A stretch of DNA of 16,688 nucleotides from Paracoccaceae bacterium (GTDB lineage Bacteria; Pseudomonadota; Alphaproteobacteria; Rhodobacterales; Rhodobacteraceae). The notes beneath the pieces were generated by a model that saw nothing but the letters and a program-made list of their open reading frames with translations, ran no database searches and was not told the origin of the DNA. The translations under genes and the position numbers were made by a program. How positions within the stretch are numbered: position 1 is the first letter of the stretch; every line of letters starts with the position of its first letter. The stretch spans positions 1-16,688 of the forward strand of contig JALQTL010000309.1 of the NCBI GenBank assembly GCA_023260935.1. The letters are read 5' to 3'. Shown in pieces: positions 1 to 6,381 of the stretch.

Positions 1-902
1 TTCAGGCCGTGCTGCCGGCACCGACGGACTTCCCTTATACCATCCGCGTCGTGTCCGAGATCACGGAATCGAACGGCTCGTCCTCGATGGCGTCGGTCTG
101 CGGTGGCTCTCTGTCGATGATGGATGCGGGCGTTCCGCTGAAAGCACCGGTTGCTGGTGTGGCCATGGGCCTGATCCTTGAAGATGATGGTTCCTGGGCG
201 GTTCTGACCGACATTCTGGGTGACGAAGACCACCTTGGCGACATGGACTTCAAGGTGGCAGGCACCGAAAACGGCATCACCTCGTTGCAGATGGATATCA
301 AGGTGGCGGGCATCACGCCCGAGATCATGGAGCAGGCGCTTGCGCAGGCCAAGGATGGCCGGATGCACATTCTGGGCGAAATGGCCAAGGCGCTGACCTC
401 GGCACAGGCCTTCAGCCAGTATGCGCCGAAGATCGAAACGATGCAGATCCCGACCGACAAGATCCGCGAAGTGATCGGCTCGGGCGGCAAGGTGATCCGC
501 GAAATCGTGGAAACCTCGGGTGCCAAGGTCGATATCAATGACGACGGCATCATCAAGATCGCCTCGAACGACGCGAATGCTATCAAGCGCGCCTATGACA
601 TGATCTATTCGATCGTGGCAGAGCCGGAAGAAGGCCGCATCTACACCGGCAAGGTGGTGAAGCTGGTCGATTTCGGGGCTTTCGTGAACTTCTTCGGCAA
701 GCGCGATGGTCTGGTGCATGTGTCCCAGATCGCCAACAAGCGCCTGAACCATCCGAACGAGATCCTGAAGGAAGGCCAGGAAGTCAAGGTGAAGCTCCTT
801 GGCTTTGACGACCGTGGCAAGGTGCGCCTTGGCATGAAGATGGTCGATCAGGAAACCGGCGCGGAAATCGTCGAGAAGAAGGAAGAGGCCACCGAGGCCT
901 GA
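1..902 (+). CDS. pnp: Polyribonucleotide nucleotidyltransferase (PNPase), C-terminal part, 5' end outside the window
   Basis: PNPase is a 3'-to-5' phosphorolytic exoribonuclease of the RNA degradosome. It works as a trimer and degrades or tails RNA in the cytoplasm. Only about the last 300 residues are present; the reading frame is open from the first base, so the gene starts upstream. The visible part holds the end of the second RNase PH-like core, with the acidic GDEDHLGDMDF stretch that carries metal-binding aspartates. It is followed by a KH domain with the GSGGK loop (around residues 157-161 of the fragment) and an S1 RNA-binding domain (about residues 210-280). The tail is acidic and Glu-rich. 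The gene converges on rpsO, whereas in many bacteria rpsO lies directly upstream of pnp on the same strand. A strong terminator follows the stop. Identity is certain from the domain order and motifs. Confidence 0.97.
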   Translation, partial: QAVLPAPTDFPYTIRVVSEITESNGSSSMASVCGGSLSMMDAGVPLKAPVAGVAMGLILEDDGSWAVLTDILGDEDHLGDMDFKVAGTENGITSLQMDIKVAGITPEIMEQALAQAKDGRMHILGEMAKALTSAQAFSQYAPKIETMQIPTDKIREVIGSGGKVIREIVETSGAKVDINDDGIIKIASNDANAIKRAYDMIYSIVAEPEEGRIYTGKVVKLVDFGAFVNFFGKRDGLVHVSQIANKRLNHPNEILKEGQEVKVKLLGFDDRGKVRLGMKMVDQETGAEIVEKKEEATEA

Positions 903-926
903 TCCTTTCCGGATCAAGACAGTGCA

Positions 927-952
927 AAGCCCCGGTGGAAACACCGGGGCTT
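927..952 (+). terminator. Intrinsic terminator of pnp
   Basis: A perfect 11-bp stem, AAGCCCCGGTG paired with CACCGGGGCTT, closes on a GAAA tetraloop 25 bases after the pnp stop. It runs into a T-rich stretch (CTTTTGTTT). This is a textbook rho-independent terminator on the plus strand. Confidence 0.9.
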
Positions 953-1015
953 TTGTTTGGTTATGGGTGCAAAGGCGTTATCTTCGCGGCGTCACGTTCC
1001 GGGGGCAGAAAAGCG

Positions 1016-1045
1016 GAACGCCCGCGTCTTTCGACGCGGGCGTTC
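1016..1045 (-). terminator. Intrinsic terminator of rpsO
   Basis: A perfect 13-bp stem (GAACGCCCGCGTC with its complement) lies 24 bases beyond the rpsO stop. Read on the minus strand the loop is GAAA, and CGC followed by TTTT comes after the stem. It is placed and oriented to end rpsO transcription. It faces the pnp terminator about 60 bases away, so the two convergent genes are insulated from each other. Confidence 0.85.
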
Positions 1046-1069
1046 GTAAACCGGATGGCGCAGGGCCGA

Positions 1070-1339
1070 TCAGCGGCGCAGGCCCAGGCGGCCGATCAGC
1101 GCGGTATAGCGCGCTTCGTCCTTGCCTTTCAGGTAGTCCAGCAGCTTGCGGCGCTGAGCCACCATCATCAGAAGACCCCGACGCGAGTGGTTGTCTTTCT
1201 TGTGGCTTTTGAAGTGTTCGGTCAGCGTCGCGATGCGCGACGACAGGATCGCAACCTGAACTTCCGGCGAACCGGTATCGCCCTGCTTGGTCGCGTATTC
1301 CTTGATCAAGCGGGCTTTTTCTTCAACAGTGATCGACAT
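1070..1339 (-). CDS. rpsO: 30S ribosomal protein S15
   Basis: S15 is a primary 16S rRNA-binding protein that nucleates the platform of the small subunit. The 89-residue product has the usual family length and the conserved blocks GDTGSPEVQVAIL, the HxxDxHSRRGL-type segment (here HKKDNHSRRGLL) and RRKLLDYL. The start is supported by an AAAGGAG Shine-Dalgarno sequence 9 bases upstream of the ATG on the minus strand. The gene is monocistronic here, with its own leader (about 1340-1500) and its own terminator at 1016-1045. In many bacteria S15 represses its own translation by binding a folded leader, and a leader hairpin is present at 1402-1422. Identification is secure. Confidence 0.98.
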   Translation of the reverse strand: MSITVEEKARLIKEYATKQGDTGSPEVQVAILSSRIATLTEHFKSHKKDNHSRRGLLMMVAQRRKLLDYLKGKDEARYTALIGRLGLRR

Positions 1340-1646
1340 CGGATGTCTCCTTTTACAGAAGGGTGAAGGTGCAGGCCGGGATGTCGTCCAGCAAGACCAT
1401 GATCCCCCGGTATTCCGGGGATGCGCGTCCTTAGGGGAAAACGCGCCAAAAGGAAAGCCCGTTGTGCCGCCACAGAAAAGGCAAATTGAATCAATATCAT
1501 GGTGACTGCTCCATTAATCATGGCCACAGAAAGAGACACCGGAGAAAAGTGATTCGTGCTAGCGTCAGCGCGGGTCGCATTCCATGGCGGATGCGGCCGC
1601 GGGGTGCGGTTGCCCGGGGGCGGGCACGGATACGGGGGTACTAGTC
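1340..1646. other. Intergenic region between rpsO (-) and the RTX gene (+)
   Basis: This 307-base gap must hold the promoters of both divergent genes. It contains the rpsO Shine-Dalgarno sequence and the leader hairpin. An AT-richer island lies at about 1480-1520, with the perfect palindrome ATTGAATCAAT (1485-1495) and two direct copies of ATCATGG (1496-1502 and 1517-1523) spaced 21 bp apart. I could not assign convincing -35/-10 pairs on either strand. The RTX reading frame is open back to an ATG at 1584, but that part (1584-1646) reads as a Gly/Cys/Ala-rich stretch with no good ribosome site, and I treat it as leader. No RNA gene is visible. Confidence 0.5.
1402..1422 (-). promoter_or_regulatory. 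Hairpin in the rpsO leader, possible S15 autoregulatory element
   Basis: ATCCCCCGG and CCGGGGAT pair as an 8-bp stem with one bulged C and a TATT loop, about 63 bases upstream of the rpsO start. Its position in the 5' leader is what is expected of an S15 autoregulatory structure. Known S15 leaders differ between phyla, however, and I cannot show an S15-binding junction by eye. No poly-U follows, so it is unlikely to be a simple terminator. Confidence 0.35.
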
Positions 1647-2747
1647 ATGCTGGCGTTGTTTGCCATGATCGGGGCGTTGGGGGCCGGTTTCGTCGCAGAT
1701 GCGATCATGAACAGCCGGTCGGATGATCAGGATGCCCATGACACAGGCGATGATGCCGACGCTTTTCCCGATGATGATGGCAAGGATACGCTGGCTGACG
1801 GGAACCTGCTGGATTATGCCGCCGACCCACAGTTGCAAGCGCCGGATGACGGCAGCGGCGATGCCGGTCAGGATTTCGGTCAGGATGCGGGCGCCGTCGT
1901 GGATGGCATGCCATGGTCTGATGACATTTCCGATTCCGCGGCAAATCCGCTTTCGCTTTTCGGCGATGATGGCGATGACTTTCTGAACGGCGGCGACGCG
2001 GGCGATCTGATCTCTGGCGACGCGGGCAATGACCAGATGTCAGGCTATGGCGGCAACGATTCCATGTCGGGCGGTGAAGGCAGCGACCATCTTGTTGGCG
2101 GCGATGGCGATGACAGTCTTGCCGGGGATGCCGGCAACGATACGCTGATTGCAGACGCAGGCAATGACAGTCTGAACGGCGGTGCCGGCAATGACCAGCT
2201 TGCTGGCGCGGCGGGCAATGACAGCCTGCGGGGCGGCGACGGGAATGACAGCCTTCTGGGCGGCGAAGGCGATGACAGTCTTGCCGGTGATGCAGGGGAT
2301 GACTGGCTTTCCGGCGGTGCAGACAATGATACCCTGATTGGCGGCGCAGGCCATGACACGCTGGACGGCGGGGCAGGCAATGATCTGCTGAATGGCCGCG
2401 AGGCGGCCGAAGACCCGGCCCAGACCGATTTCCTGAACGGCGGTGATGGCGATGATCTTCTGCTGATGGGTGCGGGTGATTACGGTCATGGCGGCGACGG
2501 GGCCGACACCTTCGAACTGACCGATATCTGGCCGGGCGATCCGTTGATGACGATCAGCGATTACCAACCGGACACCGATCAGATCGTTCTGGTCTATGAC
2601 GCCGATTTCCATCCCGAGCCTGAGGTTACCTTGCAGACCGCAGACGGCAGCAATGATACCACGGTGGTGCTGGATGGGATTCCGATCGCGGTGGTAAAGG
2701 ATGCCCTTGGCCTGACACTGGGCGATATCATGTTGCGCGCGGCCTGA
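1647..2747 (+). CDS. RTX-type calcium-binding protein with N-terminal hydrophobic segment
   Basis: The product (366 residues from the ATG at 1647) starts with a hydrophobic segment (residues 1-20). A strongly acidic Asp-rich linker follows, to about residue 100. Next come 16 consecutive in-register nonapeptides of the GGxGxDxLx type (residues 106-249), a short break, one more repeat, and a C-terminal domain with GADTFEL and ISDYQPDTDQI. Such repeats fold as a calcium-binding parallel beta-roll, and the C-terminus resembles type I secretion substrates. An in-frame ATG at 1584 would add 21 residues. I prefer 1647 because GGGGG lies 8 bases upstream and the hydrophobic segment then sits at the N-terminus. 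No ABC exporter or membrane-fusion partner is in the window. The exact role (surface layer, matrix or other) is unknown. Confidence 0.85.
   Translation: MLALFAMIGALGAGFVADAIMNSRSDDQDAHDTGDDADAFPDDDGKDTLADGNLLDYAADPQLQAPDDGSGDAGQDFGQDAGAVVDGMPWSDDISDSAANPLSLFGDDGDDFLNGGDAGDLISGDAGNDQMSGYGGNDSMSGGEGSDHLVGGDGDDSLAGDAGNDTLIADAGNDSLNGGAGNDQLAGAAGNDSLRGGDGNDSLLGGEGDDSLAGDAGDDWLSGGADNDTLIGGAGHDTLDGGAGNDLLNGREAAEDPAQTDFLNGGDGDDLLLMGAGDYGHGGDGADTFELTDIWPGDPLMTISDYQPDTDQIVLVYDADFHPEPEVTLQTADGSNDTTVVLDGIPIAVVKDALGLTLGDIMLRAA
1962..2393 (+). repeat. Sixteen tandem 27-bp units encoding RTX nonapeptides
   Basis: Sixteen uninterrupted 9-codon units fill this stretch; examples are GGEGSDHLV, GGDGDDSLA and GGAGNDQLA. 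They are degenerate at DNA level, so the array is not freshly duplicated. The phase breaks at 2394 with GREAAEDPAQTDFLN before a last isolated repeat. The codon periodicity keeps other frames open on the opposite strand, which explains the spurious antisense frames here. Confidence 0.85.
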
Positions 2748-2762
2748 GGCTGCCAGTCAGGC
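2742..2762. terminator. Small hairpin spanning two convergent stop codons
   Basis: GCCTGA and TCAGGC form a 6-bp stem with a 9-base loop. Each arm contains one of the two convergent stop codons (RTX gene on plus, dehalogenase on minus). It may act as a weak bidirectional terminator, but there is no clear T-run on the plus side and the stem is short. Confidence 0.3.
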
Positions 2763-3653
2763 AAAGAACGGCACGAACGCACGCAACACCGCCTCGGGGT
2801 TTTCTTCCATCACGAAATGGCCACTGTCGCAGGGACTGGCCTCTACCTTATCGGCCCACTTCCGCCAGATGCCGGCAGGGTCGCCCGTACGGGCGGGAAA
2901 ACCGTGATGCCCATACAGGAAACGCACGGGCGCCGTGATTCTGCGCCCGGCGGCACGGTCAGCCTCGTCATCGGCGCGGTCGGTCGTTGCCCCGGCGCGG
3001 TAATCGGCGCACATCGCATGCAGATGCGCCGGATCACCCGCCTGCGCCCGGTAAGAAGCCAGACTATCCGCCGGAAAGACATCCAGCGAACCCGCCCTTG
3101 TCCAGCTTTGCAGCGTCCAGTCGATATAGGCGGCAGGGTCGGCGCCGATCATCCGCTCGGGCAGCGGCGCGGGTTGGGCAAGGAAAGTCCAGTGATAGGC
3201 GGCCATCGCCATCTCGGCCCCCCAGTTGGCCCAGTAATCCGCCGTGGGGGCAATCTCGATGATGCCCAGCCGGCTGACGCTTTCGGGGTGGTCCAGCGCC
3301 AGCCGGTAGCTGACCCGCGCGCCCCGGTCATGGCCCAGAACCATGGCCTTGGGCAGGCTTAGCGCCGCCAGCAAGTCCACGATGTCGGCCGCCATCCGGC
3401 GCTTGGAATAAACCCGGTGGGCCGCATCATCGGGGGGCGCATCAGACCAGCCATAGCCGCGCAGGTCGGGGATGATGACATGATGCGTGGCAGCAAAGAT
3501 CGGGGCCACCCGCGCCCAGCACATGCCGTTCTGCGGATAGCCGTGCAGCAACAAAAGCGCGGGGCCGGTTCCGGCCTCTTGCACCGAAAGGGTAATCTCT
3601 GGCAGCGCAATGCGGCGCCGGGTGAAACCGGAAATCGTGGGCGGGGTCATCAT
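2757..3653 (-). CDS. Alpha/beta hydrolase, haloacetate (fluoroacetate) dehalogenase type
   Basis: The 298-residue protein resembles fluoroacetate dehalogenases, which replace the halogen of haloacetates with hydroxyl through an Asp-ester intermediate. As I recall the R. palustris RPA1163 enzyme, its key residues align with a constant offset of one: nucleophile D109 in GHDRGA, carboxylate-binding R110 and R113, halide pocket H154, W155 and Y218, W184, and catalytic H279 in SGHF. The third triad member, usually Asp, is Glu here (E133 in IIEIAP; codon GAG at 3255-3257). The oxyanion HGYP motif is at residues 37-40. The start is MM: GGAGG lies 4 bases before the first ATG and 7 before the second (3650), so the second may be used. 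It is the last gene of the rbfA operon, 49 bases after DUF1643. The substrate is inferred; an epoxide-hydrolase-like role is the alternative. Confidence 0.85.
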   Translation of the reverse strand: MMTPPTISGFTRRRIALPEITLSVQEAGTGPALLLLHGYPQNGMCWARVAPIFAATHHVIIPDLRGYGWSDAPPDDAAHRVYSKRRMAADIVDLLAALSLPKAMVLGHDRGARVSYRLALDHPESVSRLGIIEIAPTADYWANWGAEMAMAAYHWTFLAQPAPLPERMIGADPAAYIDWTLQSWTRAGSLDVFPADSLASYRAQAGDPAHLHAMCADYRAGATTDRADDEADRAAGRRITAPVRFLYGHHGFPARTGDPAGIWRKWADKVEASPCDSGHFVMEENPEAVLRAFVPFFA

Positions 3654-3702
3654 CTATCCTCCGACCCGCAGGATCACCCTGCCCGACCGCCGGTGCAAGC
3701 CT

Positions 3703-4215
3703 TCAAAGCCAAGGCTCCGGCTGGCGGTCATAGCCGATGTACAGCGGGTGCTTCGGTTGCCCCGCCGCCGTCAGGCCCAGATGCCACAAGGGCTGCCCGG
3801 TCGCCCGCAACAGCCGTGCAACCGCGGCTCCGCGATCAAGATGTGACCCATGTGTGCCCCAGGCGCAGATCACCCGGTCAGGCGCCCAGTCTTCGACGCT
3901 GCTCCGAATGGCATCGTCATTGGCTGGCCCCACCGGATCGGCGGCGGCCCGCATCACCTTTGGATCAGTGGCGCGATAGGCAAAGATGTTCGTCACCCTG
4001 AAGGCCCCGAAGCCCAGCGCCCGGGCCCGGCGTTCGCAGCGTTCGACGGTGGGGTCGTTCTGCACCTCGGTCGCGGTAGAGGGGTTCAGCATCACGAACA
4101 AGGCCTTCGGCCCGGCCGGGTTCCATACCCGCGTCAGCAGATAGCGATAGGCCTCGCAATCGGAATAGACGGCAACGGAAGCTGCATCGCCCTTCTGATG
4201 GTGGCGGGTGATCAC
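3703..4215 (-). CDS. DUF1643 family protein
   Basis: The 170-residue protein carries the signature of the DUF1643 family: ALFVMLNPSTATEVQNDPTV (residues 38-57), then RARALGFG, NIFAYRATDP (residues 76-85) and a central VICAWGTHG strand. The biochemical function of the family is not established as far as I know. Its start ATG overlaps the truB stop as ATGA (4212-4215), so translation is probably coupled to truB. There is no signal peptide or membrane segment, so it is likely cytoplasmic. From memory, DUF1643 genes sit near truB in other Rhodobacterales too, which would suggest a conserved but unexplained association. Confidence 0.85.
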   Translation of the reverse strand: MITRHHQKGDAASVAVYSDCEAYRYLLTRVWNPAGPKALFVMLNPSTATEVQNDPTVERCERRARALGFGAFRVTNIFAYRATDPKVMRAAADPVGPANDDAIRSSVEDWAPDRVICAWGTHGSHLDRGAAVARLLRATGQPLWHLGLTAAGQPKHPLYIGYDRQPEPWL

Positions 4216-5129
4216 CCCTTGGTGCCCCGCACGAAAACACGGCTAGGGTGCAATTCGCCCCCCCGGTAATGCCCTACGGCTACCGCATGGCCCTGAAAGC
4301 TGGCCCAAGCCTCTGTTCCCCAGTCAAGGCCAGAGGCCAGCACCATGCCGGGGTTGCCATTGCGCAGGCGCGCGGCCCCTTCGGGTGTGGCGGGCAGTTC
4401 CGGCAATCCATCCAGCCCCAGTTCCAACGGCTTCAAAAGCCGGTCGATTTCCGGGGTGCGGGCCAGCGTCTCGATCTGATCCAGCGTGACGGCATCGGCA
4501 GCATCGAAGGGGCCAGTCCATTCGCGGCGCAGCCACGCCACATGGCCCAGACAGCCCAGCGCCCGCCCAAGATCGCGGGCGATCGCGCGCACATAGCCGC
4601 CCTTGCCACAGACCATTTCCAGATCCACATGGTCGGCATCGGGGCGGCCCAACACTTCCAGCCGTTCAACCCAAAGCGGCCGGGCGGCCAGATCCATCGC
4701 CACGCCGTCGCGCGCAAGATCATAGGCCCGCTCGCCATCCACCTTCACCGCCGAAACCTGCGGCGGCACCTGCTGGATCTGGCCCCGAAAAGCCGGCAGG
4801 GCAGCTTCAATCTCGGCATCCGTGGGCCGGACGCCGGATGTCTCAAGCACCGTCCCGCTGGCATCGTCACTGCTGGTCGCCGCGCCAAAGACCACCCGGA
4901 AGCGATAGCATTTCAGCGCATCGGTGACGTAGGGCACGGTTTTCGTGGCCTCGCCCAGCGCAATGGCCAGCACGCCGGTGGCATCGGGATCCAGCGTGCC
5001 GGAATGGCCGGCCTTCTGCGCCTGAAAGGCCCAGCGCACCTTGCCCACCACCTGCGTGGACCCAATGCCCGCGGGCTTGTCCACGATCACCCAGCCATCG
5101 ACGGGGCGGCCCTTCTTCGTTCTTGCCAT
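4212..5129 (-). CDS. truB: tRNA pseudouridine(55) synthase
   Basis: TruB converts U55 in the T-loop of nearly all elongator tRNAs to pseudouridine and also acts as a tRNA-folding chaperone. The 305-residue protein has the usual length. The catalytic aspartate is D47 in HSGTLDPDATG (residues 42-52). The VPPQVSAVKVDGERAY block (residues 121-136) and the CGKGGYVRAIARDLG block (residues 174-188) are also present. The C-terminal part has a PUA-like look. It lies 3 bases downstream of the phosphodiester glycosidase-like gene and overlaps DUF1643 by ATGA, inside an operon headed by rbfA. In many bacteria rbfA, truB and rpsO are consecutive; here rpsO is separated by the passenger genes and the RTX gene. 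Confidence 0.97.
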   Translation of the reverse strand: MARTKKGRPVDGWVIVDKPAGIGSTQVVGKVRWAFQAQKAGHSGTLDPDATGVLAIALGEATKTVPYVTDALKCYRFRVVFGAATSSDDASGTVLETSGVRPTDAEIEAALPAFRGQIQQVPPQVSAVKVDGERAYDLARDGVAMDLAARPLWVERLEVLGRPDADHVDLEMVCGKGGYVRAIARDLGRALGCLGHVAWLRREWTGPFDAADAVTLDQIETLARTPEIDRLLKPLELGLDGLPELPATPEGAARLRNGNPGMVLASGLDWGTEAWASFQGHAVAVGHYRGGELHPSRVFVRGTKG

Positions 5130-5132
5130 CTG

Positions 5133-5861
5133 TCAGCCCTTTGGCACCACGCTTCCCACGATCGGTCCCATCGGAAAGCCCGCATCGTGGCGGCCCAGTT
5201 CGGGCGCATAAAGCCGCGAGATCTTCCCATCGAAATACAGCGCATCGGAAAGCCCAAGGCCATCCCGAAAAAAGCGCGCGAAACGGTGGAAATTCACCCG
5301 GTCGTTCGAAATGGCAAAGATGGCCCGCGTGCCGTCCTGCGTCACGCCAACGCCGTTGCGGATATATTCGCTGTCACTCTCTGGCAGAAAACGCGGGTGC
5401 AGCTTGCCCTTCACCACAAGCATCGGCCCCGATTGGGTGGCAAAGCGGCAGCGCGGCGGCTTTTTCGCGAATGCCCGGCTTTCCAGCACCAGAAAACGGT
5501 CGGCAATGCAAAAGACGCCATTCGGCAGCATCCCGAAATTGCCCGGCCCGGCGCGGGTGACAAGGCGTGATGCCTCGGCTCCGTTTTCCACGAACAACCC
5601 CACAGGCGCGCGGTCCGAATGATACATGCCCGCATTCATCGCAAAGCCCAGCGTCTTGCCTTCGGCGGCAAGGGCTTCGTTCACCGCGTTGAACGACCCC
5701 AGTACCCCATCGGGCCCGGCATGGAACAGCCGCAGATCATCGCCCAGTCGCGCCTCGCAGACGGTCATCGACACGCCTTCGAACTGCGTATCGCGGCACA
5801 GGGCAGCCATGGCCGCCTGTGGCATCAGCACCATGACGGCAAGGGCCAGCAGGTGCCGCAT
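5133..5861 (-). CDS. Secreted phosphodiester glycosidase-like protein (NAGPA/DUF2233 domain)
   Basis: From the ATG at 5861 the product has 242 residues and a clear signal peptide, MRHLLALAVMVLMPQAAMA, with likely cleavage after AMA. A longer upstream frame exists, but it runs into rbfA and lacks the signal at its N-terminus. The mature part has motifs of the NAGPA domain: AMNAGMY, GNFGMLPNGVF, QSGPMLVVKGKLHP, RNGVGVTQDG and ALYFDGKISRLYAP. Family members include a mammalian GlcNAc-1-phosphodiester glycosidase and bacterial proteins tied to exopolysaccharide or cell-wall sugar phosphodiesters. The start is 1 base after the rbfA stop (TGACATG) and the stop is 3 bases before truB, so it is firmly in that operon. 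The substrate is unknown; periplasmic location is inferred from the signal peptide. Confidence 0.85.
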   Translation of the reverse strand: MRHLLALAVMVLMPQAAMAALCRDTQFEGVSMTVCEARLGDDLRLFHAGPDGVLGSFNAVNEALAAEGKTLGFAMNAGMYHSDRAPVGLFVENGAEASRLVTRAGPGNFGMLPNGVFCIADRFLVLESRAFAKKPPRCRFATQSGPMLVVKGKLHPRFLPESDSEYIRNGVGVTQDGTRAIFAISNDRVNFHRFARFFRDGLGLSDALYFDGKISRLYAPELGRHDAGFPMGPIVGSVVPKG

Positions 5862-5862
5862 G

Positions 5863-6285
5863 TCAGTCTTCCTCGGCTTCCGGGTCGGGCCTGGCAAGAT
5901 CCTGCCGCACCTTGGGGTCGGCGAACAGGCGGCGCGTCTCATCCAGCCGGTCAAAGGTTTCATCCGGGCGGAAACGCAGGTCGGGCGCGTATTTCAGTGT
6001 CAATTCGCTGGCCACCCGGTGGCGCAATTCGGCCTTGTTGCGGGCAAGGGCGGCAATCGCGTCTTCGACCGGCACAGACCCCATCAGCGGCATGACATAG
6101 ACCGTGGCCACCTTCAGGTCGGGCGAACAGGAAACCTCGCCCACCGTGATCGACATAGCGTTCAGGTCCGGGTCGTGGATTTCGGCCCGATTCAGCACAT
6201 CCGAAAGCGTGCGGCGGATCAGTTCGCCCACGCGAAGCTGCCGCTGAGAAGGGCCCGAGCCCGAAGGGATACGTTTGTTTGCCAT
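5863..6285 (-). CDS. rbfA: Ribosome-binding factor A
   Basis: RbfA binds the immature 30S subunit near the 16S rRNA 5' end and is needed for its maturation, especially in the cold. The 140-residue protein has the single KH-like RbfA fold with conserved RQLRVGELIRRTLSDVL (residues 15-31), a LNAMSITVGEVSCSPDLKVATVYV strand block, and LRHRVASELTLKYAPDLRFRPDETFD near the end of the domain. An acidic tail follows. A GAGG ribosome site lies about 6 bases upstream. It is the first gene of the five-gene minus-strand operon and is divergent from dapB, with a 96-base gap that must hold both promoters. Confidence 0.96.
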   Translation of the reverse strand: MANKRIPSGSGPSQRQLRVGELIRRTLSDVLNRAEIHDPDLNAMSITVGEVSCSPDLKVATVYVMPLMGSVPVEDAIAALARNKAELRHRVASELTLKYAPDLRFRPDETFDRLDETRRLFADPKVRQDLARPDPEAEED

Positions 6286-6313
6286 GGCCGTCCTCTAAGC
6301 CCTTTTGCCTGAA

Positions 6314-6338
6314 CCCGCAACGGCGGGCTTTTTCCGCC
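6314..6338. other. Two mutually exclusive hairpins in the rbfA/dapB divergent region
   Basis: On the plus strand, CCCGC-AACG-GCGGG (6314-6327) is followed by CTTTTT, which looks like a small intrinsic terminator. The alternative stem GGCGG/CCGCC (6322-6326 with 6334-6338) shares the same bases, so the two cannot form together. It lies 44-68 bases upstream of dapB. It could be a remnant terminator or an attenuator-like element. The stems are short (5 bp), so this is weak. Confidence 0.3.
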
Positions 6339-6381
6339 GGGACGAACAGGCTAAACCGGGCCGATCAGCAGGGGGATAGCC

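Noticed and set aside
1558..1645. Cluster of NheI, NcoI, NotI, SmaI and SpeI sites within 88 bases upstream of the RTX start, resembling a cloning polylinker
   Set aside because: NotI and SmaI sites are common in GC-rich DNA, CTAG occurs elsewhere in the window, the sites are not packed adjacently, and no vector sequence is present. Probably chance.
2040..2612. Minus-strand frames of 190 and 111 codons with regular repeats, opposite the RTX gene
   Set aside because: The repetitiveness is the reverse image of the 27-bp coding repeats; no known family or start signal supports translation.
4248..5570. A 440-codon open frame on the plus strand, antisense to truB and the phosphodiester glycosidase-like gene
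   Set aside because: It is opposite two well-recognised genes, has no domain, no plausible ribosome site and a His/Arg/Gln-rich composition typical of antisense shadows in GC-rich DNA.
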